Below are positions 1-12,784 of a stretch of 64,000 bases of DNA, in pieces. The translations under genes and the position numbers were made by a program. A model generated the notes under the pieces. It was not told the origin of the DNA. It did no database searches and saw only the letters and a program-made list of their open reading frames with translations. This DNA comes from Eonycteris spelaea (Eukaryota; Chordata; Mammalia; Chiroptera; Pteropodidae). The stretch's first letter is position 1. Each line of letters opens with the position of its first letter. The stretch covers positions 3,286,001 through 3,350,000 of the forward strand of contig PUFA01000092.1 of assembly GCA_003508835.1 (NCBI GenBank), in the 5' to 3' direction.

Positions 1-39
1 TGGCTCCTCTGAGTGAAAAAATGTTAGAGTGTACCTGTG

Positions 40-778
40 TTCACCTCAAACTTTCCTCTCATTTAGTCCTGTGGCTTTAAATTTCCTTTTTATTCCTGTC
101 ACATATTTTTTTTTGACCCCAACCTCTCTGCTGAGCACTAGACTACTAAAACCAGCTGCATACTTGACATATCCACATAGATCATGTGAAACATGGGCAC
201 ATTAGAATTATTAATCACCCCCTCAAATCCATTCCTATCTAGTCAGCTGTATCTCAGTAAATGGAAAAACTGTTCATTCTGTGGATTAATCAATCTAAGA
301 ACTGAAAAACTGATTTTTCTACTTTTCCCTCTCATCCCCCATCCTATCTCCAGAAACTCCTATAACCATACCTCTAAAATCTATCCTGAATCCATTGACT
401 TTTTTTCATTCCAGTGCTAATACCCCAGGTTTGCCACCATAATCTCTTTATTGAACTACTATACTAACTTCCTAACTTCTTCCTCAAATGTAACCTCCTC
501 AGAGACGTCTTCTCTAATAATTTGACTCACCCTAGAACCATAGTCATTCTTTTCTTGTCTAATTTGTTTTATCCATAGCTCTTACGACAATCTGAAATTA
601 TCTTAACTAGTGCCATTGGTATTGTTTATTGGCTCTTCTGTTCCTCTACTAGAATGTGAGCTCCAGGAGGACACATACCTTACCAGGCTTGTCTTATTCT
701 GCTGTTTCCCCAGCTTTGTAAACAGTGCTTGGCACTGTGTGGGAACTCGATATATTTTTTAAATGAATGAATGAATTC
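40..778 (+). mobile_element. L2 LINE 3' fragment
   Basis: This is an ancient L2 LINE remnant in sense orientation. The last 340 bases follow the familiar L2 3' end in order: a 'cctcagagacgtcttctct' block, 'ctagaatgtgagctccagga', 'cagtgcttggcactgtg' and a terminal TGAA repeat (aatgaatgaatgaa) ending near 778. The pyrimidine-rich part at 40-430 fits more internal L2 sequence but is more eroded, and the 75-aa frame inside it is accidental. No coding capacity remains. Confidence 0.75.
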
Positions 779-1780
779 ACTGAAAAGGTCGATAATGGGC
801 CATAAAGTTATTATGTTCCTAGATTTTATAGTGAATCAGAACCAATTGAGTTGTACGTCATAAATCAAAGCATCTGAAGAATCTTTATGTGTGTGTACAT
901 ACAGAACCGATTTTTGTAGAACTTAAAGCCTTAAATTATACTGTGTGATAACAGATACCAAAAGATTGTATTTACTTCATTTTGCAAATGTGCATATTGA
1001 CACTCACACACATATATTAGAATGGTCAATCTTTACTGAAGTCAGATTTATGAAGTGATAAATTAAAAATGCTTTTTAAAACGTGGCTGTTTCATTAAAT
1101 GGCACACATTCCTGCACAATAACTGGGAACTATAATCAAGACCTAAATTATTTATTCACAAAATACTACAGGGGTCCAGGCTAAATTAGAACAAGGTATA
1201 TTTTTATTTCTAAAACACTGATTTTATTATTCCCTACTCATCAACCCACAGTAGCATGTATTGCCAGTCTGCCTTTGTCAATTAGCGCATGCTACATCCT
1301 GCTCCTATTTATCAATTTGCTGTCAGTTTATGTTCTATCTCCCAAAATGAACTGTAGGCTTTTGGTATGCTATCTAACAGTAAGCTCCATCAAAAATAGT
1401 TATTTAATAGATATTTGTAAAAGATAATGTGGCAACATTTATAACTCTCCAAATCTGACTCTTTCCTATCTTTAGTCCCAAACATGAGGTAAAAATCAAA
1501 CTAAAAGTATTGAGCAAGTTAATTTTGGAAATGCAATATTTTTCAATGACCGGAATAATTCTGAATTATAAATAAATATTTTTACATGTCTTCTCTATAT
1601 ATTACATTTTTTTTTCTTTCTAGAACACATAATGAAAAAAAATTCTTGTTGTTCTTTACATATTGGAACATACTATATGAGTGGATCATCTCAAAAACAA
1701 CTCATTGAATATCAGCATTTGGAAATCCCGGTATCTGCTCTGAAGACTTATTAATAATCACGGTGAAATAGGTACTCACC
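779..1780. other. AT-rich DNA, nothing recognised
   Basis: There is no ORF of note, no repeat family I recognise and no splice-flanked coding block. The stretch is AT-rich with short A and T runs. Confidence 0.5.
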
Positions 1781-2250
1781 AGGAACTGCCAACAGTTGTA
1801 AATAAAGGGGTCGTTCTAGGGAAAAAGAGTGTGCTTCACGGCCCTCACTTGAAACTGCTGAGCAAGTGATATCTGGTACTTACCCCTTGTAGCAGGAGTC
1901 CCAGGTATCAACCCGCTGCATGGTTTACAGGCACTGGGGTAGACAAAAGAGACATAACTCACACAAGCACTGAATGGAACACTCGTTTAGAGAAGAGACA
2001 GCAAGGTCAAGTTCAATAGTGAGCACTGGTTTCCCAGGCCAGCAGGTCTCAACCCACAGCTGACACGGGAGAAGGTGTGCACCCACCCCTCTTTGTGCTG
2101 CACACTAAAGGCCCCCTCTCCCTCTGTGCTGGAAAGGGAGAGTATCTGTTGTTTAAGATAGTCAGACTATGGTAATTGCTATGGCAGCCCAAGCCAATTA
2201 AGATAGTTACATAAAGAATGCAACAGCATGACTACCATATATCTCTTACA
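1780..2250 (-). mobile_element. LTR-like remnant, antisense
   Basis: This GC-richer island stands out from its AT-rich flanks. Read on the minus strand it looks like an LTR, with a possible 3' terminus ending ...CTCCTGCTACA, so the plus-strand boundary TGTAGCAGGAG begins at 1888. A CCCCT lies directly left of that boundary. Another CCCCT follows a CA at about 2088, but such a low-complexity 5-mer could match by chance. The similar composition continues to about 2250, so the true extent is unclear. No gag or pol sequence was seen beside it. Confidence 0.35.
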
Positions 2251-2384
2251 AAATGTTACCATTACATAAAAATGGAAAACTTCAGAAAATACCATAAACC
2301 AATTATTTGCACTAGATAATAATAGGGAGATTATCCTATACTAGGCATAGTTAAAATAATAATATGGTAATGATAATAAAAGCA

Positions 2385-2735
2385 ATAATAATAACACTTG
2401 CAATTACATAGTGGTTACCAAATGCCGGGCACCACTCTGATTACATATATAAAAGCATTTAATCTCACAGTAGCACTATAAAATGGCATTATTATCCTCA
2501 TTTCATGGAAGAGTAAACTGAAGAATAGAGGGTTTCTAAGTTTTTACATGAATTGGGTATTTAACTTTGCTAACAATATTAAGAGATATGCAGTGGTGTC
2601 ATCATTTTACCAATGAGAAAAGTGAAGAAGAGTTAAGAAAATTACCCATTTTTCAGCTAATAAAAGGTGGAGTTGGGATTTGAACTCAAGTCACCTGGTT
2701 CATACCTATGTGTCTAATTCTTAGGCTATATTATC
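2385..2735 (-). mobile_element. MIR SINE(s), antisense
   Basis: Two successive blocks resemble the antisense MIR core. The first (2385-2540) runs through 'ggcattattatcctcattt' and 'gaagagtaaactgaag'. The second (2590-2735) ends in 'ttgggatttgaactcaagtc', the tRNA-derived part of MIR read in reverse. They may be two MIRs or one copy duplicated or split by about 50 bases. Confidence 0.7.
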
Positions 2736-2739
2736 AAGG

Positions 2740-5700
2740 GGTTAATGGTTGGTTCAGTCCCTTACAAACAAATAAGGAGGTTAATTTCCCATGGAGAATG
2801 AGCAATTAACCTGGACAGACAATTCATAAGTGTACATCTCTCTTTTCTTTGAAATGCTAATTATATTTATGATTGATTGTTTGAATATCTTTTTATACAA
2901 AAATATAAGCCATTAAATACAGCAATTTTGGTAAAAATAATAACCTGTAAAGTAGACAAAAGTATTAATGGGGGTGTTATAATCTCAAATTAGTTATCAA
3001 ACTAAATGGAAACTTTATTAGAAACACAAAACATTTATTCTTTTAAAATTATTATTGTACAATTGAACTCATTTCAATCACTTGAAACTGACTGTGAAAG
3101 TCACTATGTAAGGTACTGGTTGAAATTGATTGAAATGAAGAAATTCAAATCCATCATTTCCATCATTTTATCCAGGTCATTAATTTCCATTATATGAAAT
3201 AATAAATGATTATCTTATTTGGCACAATGAGATCATCAAATAGTTTGCAAAGTAAAAGATAAAGTTCAAATGTTATCTGTTTAATATCATTCCTTTCAGT
3301 TTTTATTTTGTAATTACTAAAATGGATATTCACTTTTACTCTCACCACTAAATACAATAAATTATAAACTTATATTTCTTCTATTATTTTCAAAGTTATC
3401 ACTTATTGATGGGAAAACTATCAAACTCATAAATATAAAAATATTTTAAACTAATAATTTACCTACACAATAAATTGGAAACTTAGGGAGTAAATAAGGG
3501 AGAACATTTTAATCCTAGTTCAAATATTATTGACTAATTTATAGTCAAATATAAAGTAAGAAAATGATGTAGTTACAGTACGAATTACAAAATGAATATC
3601 TCGGGACAAAACAAAATCTAAAGTCTATTATCAAGTAGCATTTGCTGATTTGAACTAAAAATACCTTACTTTACTGTTTAACAGTAGACATAATCAAGAA
3701 TTTAATATGTAAAGTACTGTTAAAATAATATGTTCATCATTGCATATTTACATATTTATTGAAAAAAAATTATTTTGCAATGTATTTCTGGCATTATTTG
3801 ACAACATCTTATTGCAAGGTATAAACATACAAATTAAAAGTAGTTTGTTCAGACGTAAAATGCATGAATAAGTAAAATCTTCAAGGGATGCTCTATCTCT
3901 ATTTAAAAGATTTTCTTAACCCCCAACTATACCTAAAATTCAAGTTAGAATTTCATTCAAAATCAACTAATTTCACTTCCAAAGCCATCTGTCTCTCCTT
4001 TTTGCTAACGTGGAGGGGGCAAAAGAAGACAAACAGTGAAAGAAAAGGACATGGAACCAGATTAACAAGACAATTAGTTTTCTGAAGAGTTGATTCTAAT
4101 TGACATCCTTAGGCCCTAGTAGTAGTTCATAGCTGAACTAGACTTTTGAAACACCTTGAAATATCTTCATCTTTTCACCTTGGTATATGTTCGAAAGTGT
4201 AAGGGAATAATATTTATCTAGTATTTTAACAAGTAATACCTTTAGATTATTAAATAATTGAATATATCTATGACTATAAAAAATTTAGAGTTTTTGATCT
4301 TGTTTATTTGTCCAACATGTAAAATTCCTTCTTCAAATTCTCTGCTTCTGATAACAGACTTCTGGTTTTGTTTTGTTTTTTACATAAGTACCCATCCTCT
4401 ATAACTCATACCATATTTTATTTTCTCACTATATTTGATTATAAACTGGTTATAATATTTAAACAAAGTTACAAATGCCCCTCCCTGATAACCTTTCTAA
4501 TACTGTAATTTACTTTTACCTTATTTTTTTTTTTAGTTTTTTTGATGACTAAGAATTTAAAGGAATTTCTAGTGAACTGAATGTTTAATATAACAACATA
4601 GTGAGCAATATTTCAGTGTCTTATTCACTAACCTAAGGTATATAGACATTTATTAAGACACTATTTCCAAAGTGAAACATAATTAAATTGGTACTGAGAC
4701 ATTCATATAAAGTTATGCTATTTAGGAACCCCAAACAAAAATTCTATTGAGAGAATTATTTGAATATGTGTAGTATCTACTTCACAGTTAATAGCCAGTT
4801 CTTAATGCTAGCAATTGACTAATAATTCATTATTACTAATATTCACTTTCCTTTCAAAATTAACACAAAAAGACACTATTTTACAAGATGGGTACTTTTA
4901 TAATTAACTGTCAATTAAAAGGGTCTTTTCTATAAGATCTATCAAGTTCTATGAGCTACAATAAAAACCTCAAGGAAATTATCTTTCTCCTTTTCTATTG
5001 ACTAATTCCTTTTTTTAAAAAATGAAGACCTATTACCTAATGTATTACACTGAGCATTTTTTCACCTCTTTTTCTCCTCACAATTGCAGAAAAGCTAACA
5101 TTTTATATATAAAAATTACATTATTTTATTCTTACTTTAAAATATATCTATTTTCCTGCTGACCAGGAAAATTTTATAGCTACTTTACTATAAAAATATT
5201 TATTATATATATTTTTATCTCATTCATGAGTTATATGATTTTAAAAACTATTTTTAAAATGTTTTTAACTTTCAGCTATATTTCTTTGTTTGAATGCAAT
5301 CAGAACCCAGTTCCAAGCACCTGATATTGATATATGTTGCTATAAATTCACTTAGTACCTTATGCTTATCTGCTCCAACTATCTTCAGCCTTTAATCCCA
5401 TAACATACACCAATCTTTCTTTCAAAGCTTCCTACAAGCTACCAAATATATCTATGAATTGTACAAATCGGCTGACTCTATTGACTGTATAGTGACACAA
5501 AACTGGATATTTGGGAATTATTTATTTTACCAATTAAAGTACATTATCTGATATCTGATGTCGTACAGCGAGCAAGAGTTGGCATGCCAGAAATAAATTT
5601 GACTATTTTAGGGGTTATTTAACAAATGTTGTTTGCCATATATTTTAGGCCTCTATAATTTGGAATTGGATATCTATGCTTAAGCGTGACAGTTATTAAA

Positions 5701-5990
5701 AGTCCTTGTTAGATTATCCTATGTGCACCTTAAATTCACTCTAAGTGTAGAACCAAGTGGAGGCAGAGAAATGACTTTCAAATATCTCCATTTACCTCTT
5801 TAAGAGAAGGATACTAAATAGCAAGAATTAGTGGGGAAAAAAATTAAAATAATAAAATTACAACCATAAAGTCCAGACGAGTCACATGGTTCTCTAAGAT
5901 TTTCTTTATTTCCTACTCTGTGAGACAGGGAAAATGAAGTGTAAAGTCTCTGAGGTCCCTTTAAATTTAAATTGTCCTTAATCACACACT
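2740..5990. other. AT-rich DNA, nothing recognised
   Basis: More than 3 kb of AT-rich sequence with short homopolymer runs. The reading frames at 3006-3197 and 3888-4085 are short, lack recognisable domains and look like chance. A weak L2-like feel around 5300-5460 was not strong enough to call. Confidence 0.5.
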
Positions 5991-5999
5991 GTTAAATTA

Positions 6000-6330
6000 T
6001 TTTAACAAAGAGGCCATTAGACTGATATGACTTTAATGGCCTGGTGGCCTACATAAGCCAACCAAAATCTAAGCCTGTAAATGCCTCAAGGTTATGAAAT
6101 CAAAACACTGAGGATGACCAATTACGAGCAGCTAACTAGGCTTTAAGCTATAGCCAATCAATAATTTCTTTACTTTGCATCATCTTTTCTCTACAAAATT
6201 CTCTCTCCAAGCTCCTGTTGTGGGAGCACTCCTAACTGCTTCCAGTTTGGCACTGTCCAATTCAAACCAATTTCTGCTCATATAAACTCTTAAATTTCGA
6301 ATATGCAACAGTTTATCTTTTAACAACATT
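6000..6330 (+). mobile_element. Probable ERV1-type LTR fragment
   Basis: The order of blocks resembles the 3' half of a class I retroviral LTR: CCAAT-like 'agccaatcaataatttc', the CT-rich 'ctctctccaagctcctgtt', 'gggagcactcctaactgct', 'ctgtccaattcaaacc' and a final 'ataaactcttaaa' near the end. The flanking DNA lacks this promoter-like composition. No second LTR or internal region was found, so this would be a solo or truncated copy. The family is not assigned. Confidence 0.45.
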
Positions 6331-6658
6331 CAGTTATCTATGCAAAAAGTTTAAAGAGCAAAAACTCATCTCGACAGAGAAGAATGTTTATTAGTATAAC
6401 AGAGGAAGTAAAAATAAAATGATGCTTTATTGAATAGTAAGTGAAGACTAAGAGTTTTATAAGTCCCATAAACAACTCAGTATTTTAAGAAATCCTCTCA
6501 TTGACACAATTATGAGGAAAGAACCAACAACAGGATTCACCAGCAATGTTCACAGCAATTTGCAGAACATGCTACCATAGTAAAGTCCTTGTTCCTTAAG
6601 TTCCCACATTATGCAGTTTGTGTCATAGCTAATAAGAAATGGAAGAGAAAAAGATACG

Positions 6659-6745
6659 CAGACATACTTTGTTTTATTGCACTCCACAGGTATTGAATAT
6701 TTTACTATTGAAGGCGAGCCCTCCACTAGCAAGAAGACTAATTAA
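6659..6745 (+). mobile_element. Tigger-like DNA transposon end
   Basis: The sequence starts 'cagacatactttgttttatt', close to the terminal inverted repeat of Tigger1-type (pogo/TcMar) elements. The next about 60 bases ('attgaaggcgagccctccac') follow the subterminal part with substitutions. Similarity fades after about 6745 and the other end was not found. The 60-76-aa frames on both strands here are shadows. Confidence 0.5.
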
Positions 6746-6799
6746 TGATCAGCCTGTCCAAAAGAATACTGTCAGCAGTCTACCTATGAGGCATGAACT

Positions 6800-7600
6800 T
6801 CTCTCCAAAGACCAGAATATGGAGAAAATAGAGATGTCTGTATTTTTGTTTACATAGTAAAATAAATGTCCTATTAAGAGTCTTGAAATTTCAGTCAGGA
6901 GAGTAATATACACAATTGATAGAGAAGCCTTGTTTACATGTGGTTTAGGAACATTTCCATTTTTTAAAGGACTAAACAAAAAGTTTGCCTCACATCCAGA
7001 ATGCCCATGGCTCCCAAATAAGTTTTAGGTAGAGAAAAAAAAAATCCTGTTGTTTGAATAAAGAGAATTCATTTATTTCTGTTCTAGTGTAATAATAAAA
7101 CTAATCATCTATTTTTATTCATATATTTTTGTCTTTTTAAACAAAAGCCATCAGTTTGATGCTTGCTTTCCCAGGTCAGAAAAAAAGCTAAACAGTGTCT
7201 AAGGAATTCAGGCAGTTTGCAAATATTTGCTTTTGCAGACAAATTATAGTAATTAAATAAAATGCTGTGCATTTTATTGAATGAGCAATGTAACAACATT
7301 TAGGATGTAGACTCAATGGATAAATCTCTCCACTTAAAAAAGATTTTATTTACTATTTTGCATCCTTAATGAAAGTCTTGATTATTTATGATGCACTAAT
7401 ATCAATTTATATTCAAGTTAATTGAGCATATTTTCTTAACTAATCAAATTACTAACAACTGTTAAGCATGCTATGCCTGTTATACTTCTAATCAAGAAAA
7501 ACTACAGGTAGAATAATGAAGTTATCAGGATAGCATCGAATATCACTTGCTACATGGGGTATAATGCTACTGGATATTAATGGGTGTTGTGTGTTTGTTT
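6800..7600. other. AT-rich DNA, nothing recognised
   Basis: No repeat or gene recognised. The reading frames at 6749-6979 and 7105-7299 (minus) are short and featureless. Confidence 0.45.
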
Positions 7601-7604
7601 TCTA

Positions 7605-7770
7605 GTAGAAAGAGCATGAGTTCTCTTTTCAGACATCTTTGAATATGAATATAAGAATAACTTTCTTGGCTCTGTAAAATTAGATAAGTTCTCAGATTCT
7701 TGAAACCTGTTTTGTATCTGTAAAGGGGGAAATGCAGTCCATCTCAGTTTATAAATCTAAAGATTAAATG
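7605..7770 (+). mobile_element. MIR SINE
   Basis: Degenerate sense MIR. 'agagcatgagttctcttttc' corresponds to the start of the body, 'tctgtaaaattagataagtt' to the middle, and 'tttgtatctgtaaaggggga' to the conserved core, followed by 'taaagattaaatgac'. Confidence 0.6.
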
Positions 7771-7969
7771 ACTAATTCTTCCTAACTTCCCTTTCCTCTT
7801 TATGCTGTCTATTCATCTCTCAACACTTTTTCCTCCTCACTGTTTTTCCACACTCTCCTTTACTGTTACATGTAATTCCTCTTTCATGAGGCAGAGCCTG
7901 GGAGATCTTTCACCACAAAATAAAGCACTTTCCCTTTTACTGTTCAACACACAGTTAAACTATACTTGT

Positions 7970-8330
7970 AAGCCTCCCTGGAAGTTTAGCTGAGTTCTGG
8001 CCCATGAAAGTTAAGCAATGTGAAAACACGGTTGCAGGTCTGTCCCTTAGAAGGCTTGATGTCATTCTCTGGTCTTTCTCCACTCATTGGCAGATTACAC
8101 AGGACTCAGAGGACAAGCAGGAGAACAAGAGGGTGGATTCAAAGCCATAAGGCGAAAGGCTCCTGAGTCCCTGAACACCTGTGAATACTTGTGTTGAACT
8201 GTTATGTAACCAAAAATAACTTTTTTTTTTAACATTAAGCCATTGAGATTCAGAGATTATTTTTACATAAACTCACATAACTTTAATTCTTGCAGGAATT
8301 GGTGTCCTGAAATGGATATGATGGCACTGA
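7970..8330 (+). mobile_element. MLT1-like MaLR LTR
   Basis: This is a remnant of a MaLR-type LTR in sense orientation. The best-preserved part is the 3' end, where 'acattaagccattgagattc' follows a T-run in the position of the usual poly(A)-signal/'ttaagccactgagattt' block of MLT1 LTRs. Upstream, 'ggactcagaggacaagcagg' and 'ctcctgagtccctgaac' also fit. Both boundaries are approximate, and it is non-coding. Confidence 0.55.
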
Positions 8331-9425
8331 CTTATTGATCAGGTGGCAGGTGGTGAAAACTGCTATGGAAGCAGGAAAACCGGAGAGCCACACTAATGCT
8401 GTTGTAAAATATTCGGCAAAAATTTCACCTGCATCAACATAGTGGGAAAACACTTTGCCTGTAACTCTAGGGGAAGAGGTTGGAAAAAGATGCCAGGTTT
8501 TAGTGGTCATTTTTACTGGCTTTGTTTAGAAATGCAGAAGGAAAGATAACCTCAGGCAAACAGTGAGCAATCTGCAAGTTAAAAAAAAAGAAAGAAAAAA
8601 GAACCCAACAAAATAAGGAAATAAAAAATCCAGAAATCTGAGATCTTGCAGAGTTGAAAAACTAACTTTTTTTAAACCTCATAAAGTATAAAATAAGACT
8701 AAAGGGTTTTGAGCAATAAAATCACATTAAGACAGCCTTGCAGCAAAATCCAGTCTAGTAATTCTCTACTTAATCACATTGTATCAGACAAACCTGAGGT
8801 AGTCATCATTAACTTGAGAAAAACATATGTGAAAGAAGGAAAAAGGAAAAGTTACCCACCTCAAGAATTATGCTTAGAAAAGATTTGGGGTGCAGTTACT
8901 GGCACAATAGCATATGGAACAGCTTAGAAGCCTATAAAACACATTTTTAATCAGACTATATAAGGCATTTTTGAAGATATGTTATTGCCTAAGAAACCAC
9001 AAGCCTGGTAAAACAAACAAGCAAGCAAAATTTGGCTATTTTGGCATTAAAACAACATTTAGTCCCCTGAAATGGCATGAACAGAAAGAGGGTTGTTCAA
9101 GCTGTAAAACTATGAAATAAATTGAGCATAATCCTATCACCTACCTTAGATTTGGCCAAGGAGAATGCCTAAGAAAGGTCCTCTCGGAACACTGGATAAC
9201 GGAGTGCCTCCCTGAAAGCAGAATCAGCATCTAATCATGAGCTGATTAGAAAGGGCTGTGTGAATGTAGAAGCAGGTATAGCCAAAGGTGTGTTTAAGTC
9301 GGAGTCTTGAACTCTTGAAGGTCACCTGTTGAATGTCTTCAATAAACAGTTCCATGCACGAGAAACAGAAGTGGTGCTCAAATTTTGTGCGTGTCAGCCC
9401 CGACACCCTTTTCCTAGGAGTTTAA
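8330..9425. other. Unassigned DNA
   Basis: Nothing recognised apart from an A-rich low-complexity patch at 8581-8605. The short frames at 8283-8510 (minus), 8709-8927 and 9224-9406 have no domain features. Confidence 0.45.
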
Positions 9426-9578
9426 TCAGTTTGTTAAAACACAGATTGATGTGCCCCTCTCCAGGAGTTTTGAGGAGGGCATTCTGGGTTGGGCCTGATA
9501 ATTTTCATATATAACGAGTTTCCAGGGGCAGCTGGTGCTGCTGGTCTGGAGACATTTTGAAAACCTCTGATGTATACG
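9425..9578 (+). mobile_element. MER5-type hAT fragment
   Basis: Degenerate non-autonomous hAT-Charlie element. 'ttaaaacacagattgatgtg', 'tgggcctgataattttcat', 'aacgagtttccaggggcagc' and 'tggtgctgctggtctggaga' follow the right half of MER5A in order, ending in 'ttttgaaaacctctga', the decayed terminal repeat. Confidence 0.75.
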
Positions 9579-9579
9579 T

Positions 9580-10080
9580 AGGTTTCTCAAAGAACTTTAA
9601 ATTTCAGACTTGTTGGTCATAGTAGCTAGTCTCAGTGAACTGGTACACAACATATGTTGTAATTCTTCAAATCTTCCATATTTGTCTCTTATTTTTGCCT
9701 CTATTACTTTTAGCCACGACTTGTCCCTCTATTCCATTCTCTATCCATTTTCTAACATTTTTTTCTATTCTCTTTTCTCCTTGACCTACCCTCCTGTCTT
9801 ATAAAGATTCTCAGTGGACTAAATTAAAATTTTTCTCAAAAGTAAAAATTTCCAGCACTCTGGAAGAGTAAATACTCTTCTTAAAGTTATCACTACCTAC
9901 TTCAGCAGTTGTGTACTCTTTTAAAGCATTGCTCTGTATATGGCTAATGTTCAGAGATGATTCTTTAATGAAGCTGCGGTGGCTGAAAAAAATGACTCTT
10001 ACTGGAAATTACTCTTTGACTATCGCTATGGGAACATAGGCCTTTGATTATAGAAACATAACATTCTAAACAAGCTTTCT
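9580..10080. other. Unassigned DNA
   Basis: Pyrimidine-rich at 9640-9800, with no recognised family. The 64-aa frame at 9610-9804 is hydrophobic simply because the DNA is T/C-rich. Confidence 0.45.
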
Positions 10081-10330
10081 GCTTCTGTACCCCACTTACA
10101 CACCTGACCTGTGAGTTGACAGGTAGTAAATAGAAGAAAGATAGCTCTTTGTGTTTAGACAGAATGAAGAATGGGTTTTAGGCTTAAAAACCCTGTACCT
10201 CTACATTTCAAGGCTGCTTAATTTGGGGTCTGTGTACCCCTGGCAGACCCAGCTGGCTGAATAAAGAGTGTTTCCTATAACTCACTGAGTTCCGGTGATC
10301 CGTGTATCTTTTGGGGCTGGCAGCTACAAC
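10080..10330 (+). mobile_element. Probable LTR 3' part
   Basis: A poly(A)-signal block ('ggctgaataaagagtgtttc') is followed by a U5-like segment ending 'ggggctggcagctacaaca'. This resembles the R-U5 portion of a retroviral LTR. No matching 5' terminus or TSD was found and no internal region adjoins, so family and left boundary are open. Confidence 0.4.
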
Positions 10331-11610
10331 AAAGCATCTATTGCTAATTAATCAAACTCCAAGAACTTTCAGTTTTCTTGGTGGAAACTAGGATGAACTC
10401 TCAAATGGAAAGTGAACATTAAATAAGTTGGCCTGGAAAATAATAGTGGCCCCTGTACTATTCTCTCTTGAAAATGATAGGATTATAGAAAACATTTTAA
10501 CTATATATTAGAACACATATTACTTTCAAAAACTTCCTTTTTGAGGGTCCAAGTAAATATGTTTAGCAATCTCTAATGTGTGCAAGCTTTTCTTATATCC
10601 TTCTCAACTCTTCTCTGTTCCAATAAGGGCACATTTCTTCTCATTTAATTTTCAGTGAGGATGTAGATCAGGAAGTTATCATCCTCTTTAGATATTTTTC
10701 AAATATATAAAGACAACACTTCTGAAGAATATTTGAAATTCTCTCATGCTCAAAATACAAAAATCTCACAAAGTTCTAGATTGTAATAATTTTCGAAGCT
10801 ACTAAAGTAAATTACTAAAGGCCAGAGTTATTCATCCCAGCACAAGCATTTAACTAAAATTTTAAGAACTAAAATTGCCAGGCTCTGAAATGTACTGTCA
10901 TTGTTGGAGATTGTTAGAGATGTTTTCATGTATTTTCAAATTTTCACTGTAATTTCAACTTTCTCATTTTATATTTCTATAACCCAGATGTTTTTAAAAA
11001 GGTTCTTTATCTATCATATATATAAATCATCATTATATTGTTGTATATCAGTCTACTAGGATAACCTATTTTCTACTTGATCAAAGCTTAATGATAAAGG
11101 TCTTCATTTCTCCAAATCCTTTTCCATGACTCAGATCCCATTTACAATCCTAACACCTCATATGTTGTACTTACCCCTTAGATTGTTTACTCTAGCGCAC
11201 TCAGTCATCTTTATCTCAAATAAGTCTTTCTATATGCCCTTCCATACTATGCATCCCTTTCAAAAGGACAGCCCAATTTCTTTCTAAGAGATTGATGGAA
11301 ATTTTATTTCAAGAAAAAATTTCAGTCTTCTCTAATTAACTCTACCTGTTATTTATAAGGCAGACCTGGGTTAAAATCTGGGATTCTTCTAAGTATTTTC
11401 TAAAAAGATGATAATAACAAATGTGGCAGTTAAGTAAGATTTACAGGAAAAGGAAGTAATCCATTAAACTGAGTTCTTAGATGACAGAAATTTTATCATA
11501 TTCACCCCGATTTCACCAATGTCTGTTAGACAGCAAGTATTTAATAAACATTAAAATATTTTTTTCTTAATTTGGCACAAATACATTTTATCTATATCAT
11601 AAACTGTTTC
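10330..11610. other. AT-rich DNA, nothing firmly recognised
   Basis: Mostly unassigned. 'tttaataaacattaaaa' at about 11540 could be a decayed L2 or MIR tail, but it is too short to call. Confidence 0.4.
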
Positions 11611-11614
11611 TATG

Positions 11615-12150
11615 AATTTCAATTCAACAAATAATTATTGCATATTTCAATGTGTTAATACTAACCAGTTGGCATAAAAGGAGAAAGCATAGAGTCCCTG
11701 TACTCAAGGATTTGAGTTTCCATAGGAATCTGAACAAATAAGTTGACAATAATAATACAATACCACTTGGGTTATGATAAAAAGAGGTACAGCCTTTTAT
11801 GGGAACATTTAAGAGAAAGAACATTAGTTCTTAGATTGGGCCATGGAAAAAGTAGGAATTTACAAGTAAAATTAAGAGATGGTACTTCTAGGGAAGAAAC
11901 AGCATGTACAAAATGCTATGGTAAGAGAGGACATAAGGTGTGAATGACACAATTAATTTAAAATGGCAGCCTTCAGCACATGAGAGTAAGGATTAGAGAT
12001 AGCAGAGAACAAGGCAACAACACATCAAAAACTTGAGGCCAAGTACGAGAGTTCAGACTTTATCTAAGAATACTGAGGGCATATCGAAAGTTTTTAAATT
12101 AAGAATGGGAATGACATCATCAGATTTCAACCCTGGACCTATCAGTCTTT
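11615..12150 (-). mobile_element. L2 LINE fragment, antisense
   Basis: An antisense L2 begins with the 3' end at 'caattcaacaaataattatt' and continues through 'agagtccctgtactcaagga', 'gaagaaacagcatgtac' and 'ctatctaag...gaatgggaatgacatca', all in the reverse order expected for L2 3' sequence. The short frames on both strands here are accidental. Confidence 0.65.
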
Positions 12151-12780
12151 TGTGAAGGACAAAGACCAAGTGTGCAGCAAGTTATACTGACTGATTGAGA
12201 TGGTTATGTGTACATGGACTGAATCATCACCTTAATTTTATTTTACTTTACCCATATGTAACAACTTATTAATAAAATTTACTATATGCATTCCACGTAA
12301 GGTGAAGAGTGGAAGAAATCTCTCTCAGTGAGAGTAAATTAGGAGATAAGACCAGCCAGCAGAAAGTGAGAATGCTATTAGAATGATTATGAACTAACTG
12401 GTGGCTGTAGGATGAGATATTAGATGTAAGAGACTTTATGAGGTAATTTGGATTTTGGAGTGAGGAAAAGGAATGAGTGAAGGCTTATTTTAAAACTTAG
12501 CCTTGGTAAATGTGGAAGTAAAGTGTCAGATCCTGGAGAGCAGGGGCTATTTTCTTCCCACTGACTGTACTGCGTGTAGCACTCACCTAAAGCAGGTTCT
12601 AGTGAATGGCTGTGAACTAACCATCTCAAGTTTAAGAACAAGGTCATATCTGAAACTCAATGTATGTTGTCTCTTCCCTCAAAATTTGTGCAGTTCAATG
12701 AGAATATCCTGAAGCAAAACTTTAAAAATGAATATGAGCAGAAAATAGGTTGAGAGAAAGAGAATAGAATCCAACATGTC
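12150..12780. other. Unassigned DNA
   Basis: No repeat family recognised. The frames at 12420-12647 (minus) and 12503-12712 are overlapping chance frames. Confidence 0.4.
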
Positions 12781-12784
12781 AAAA

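Noticed and set aside
1888..2093. CCCCT repeats as the TSD of a 200-bp LTR
   Set aside because: A low-complexity 5-mer, and LTR-like composition continues beyond it, so only mentioned as a possibility.
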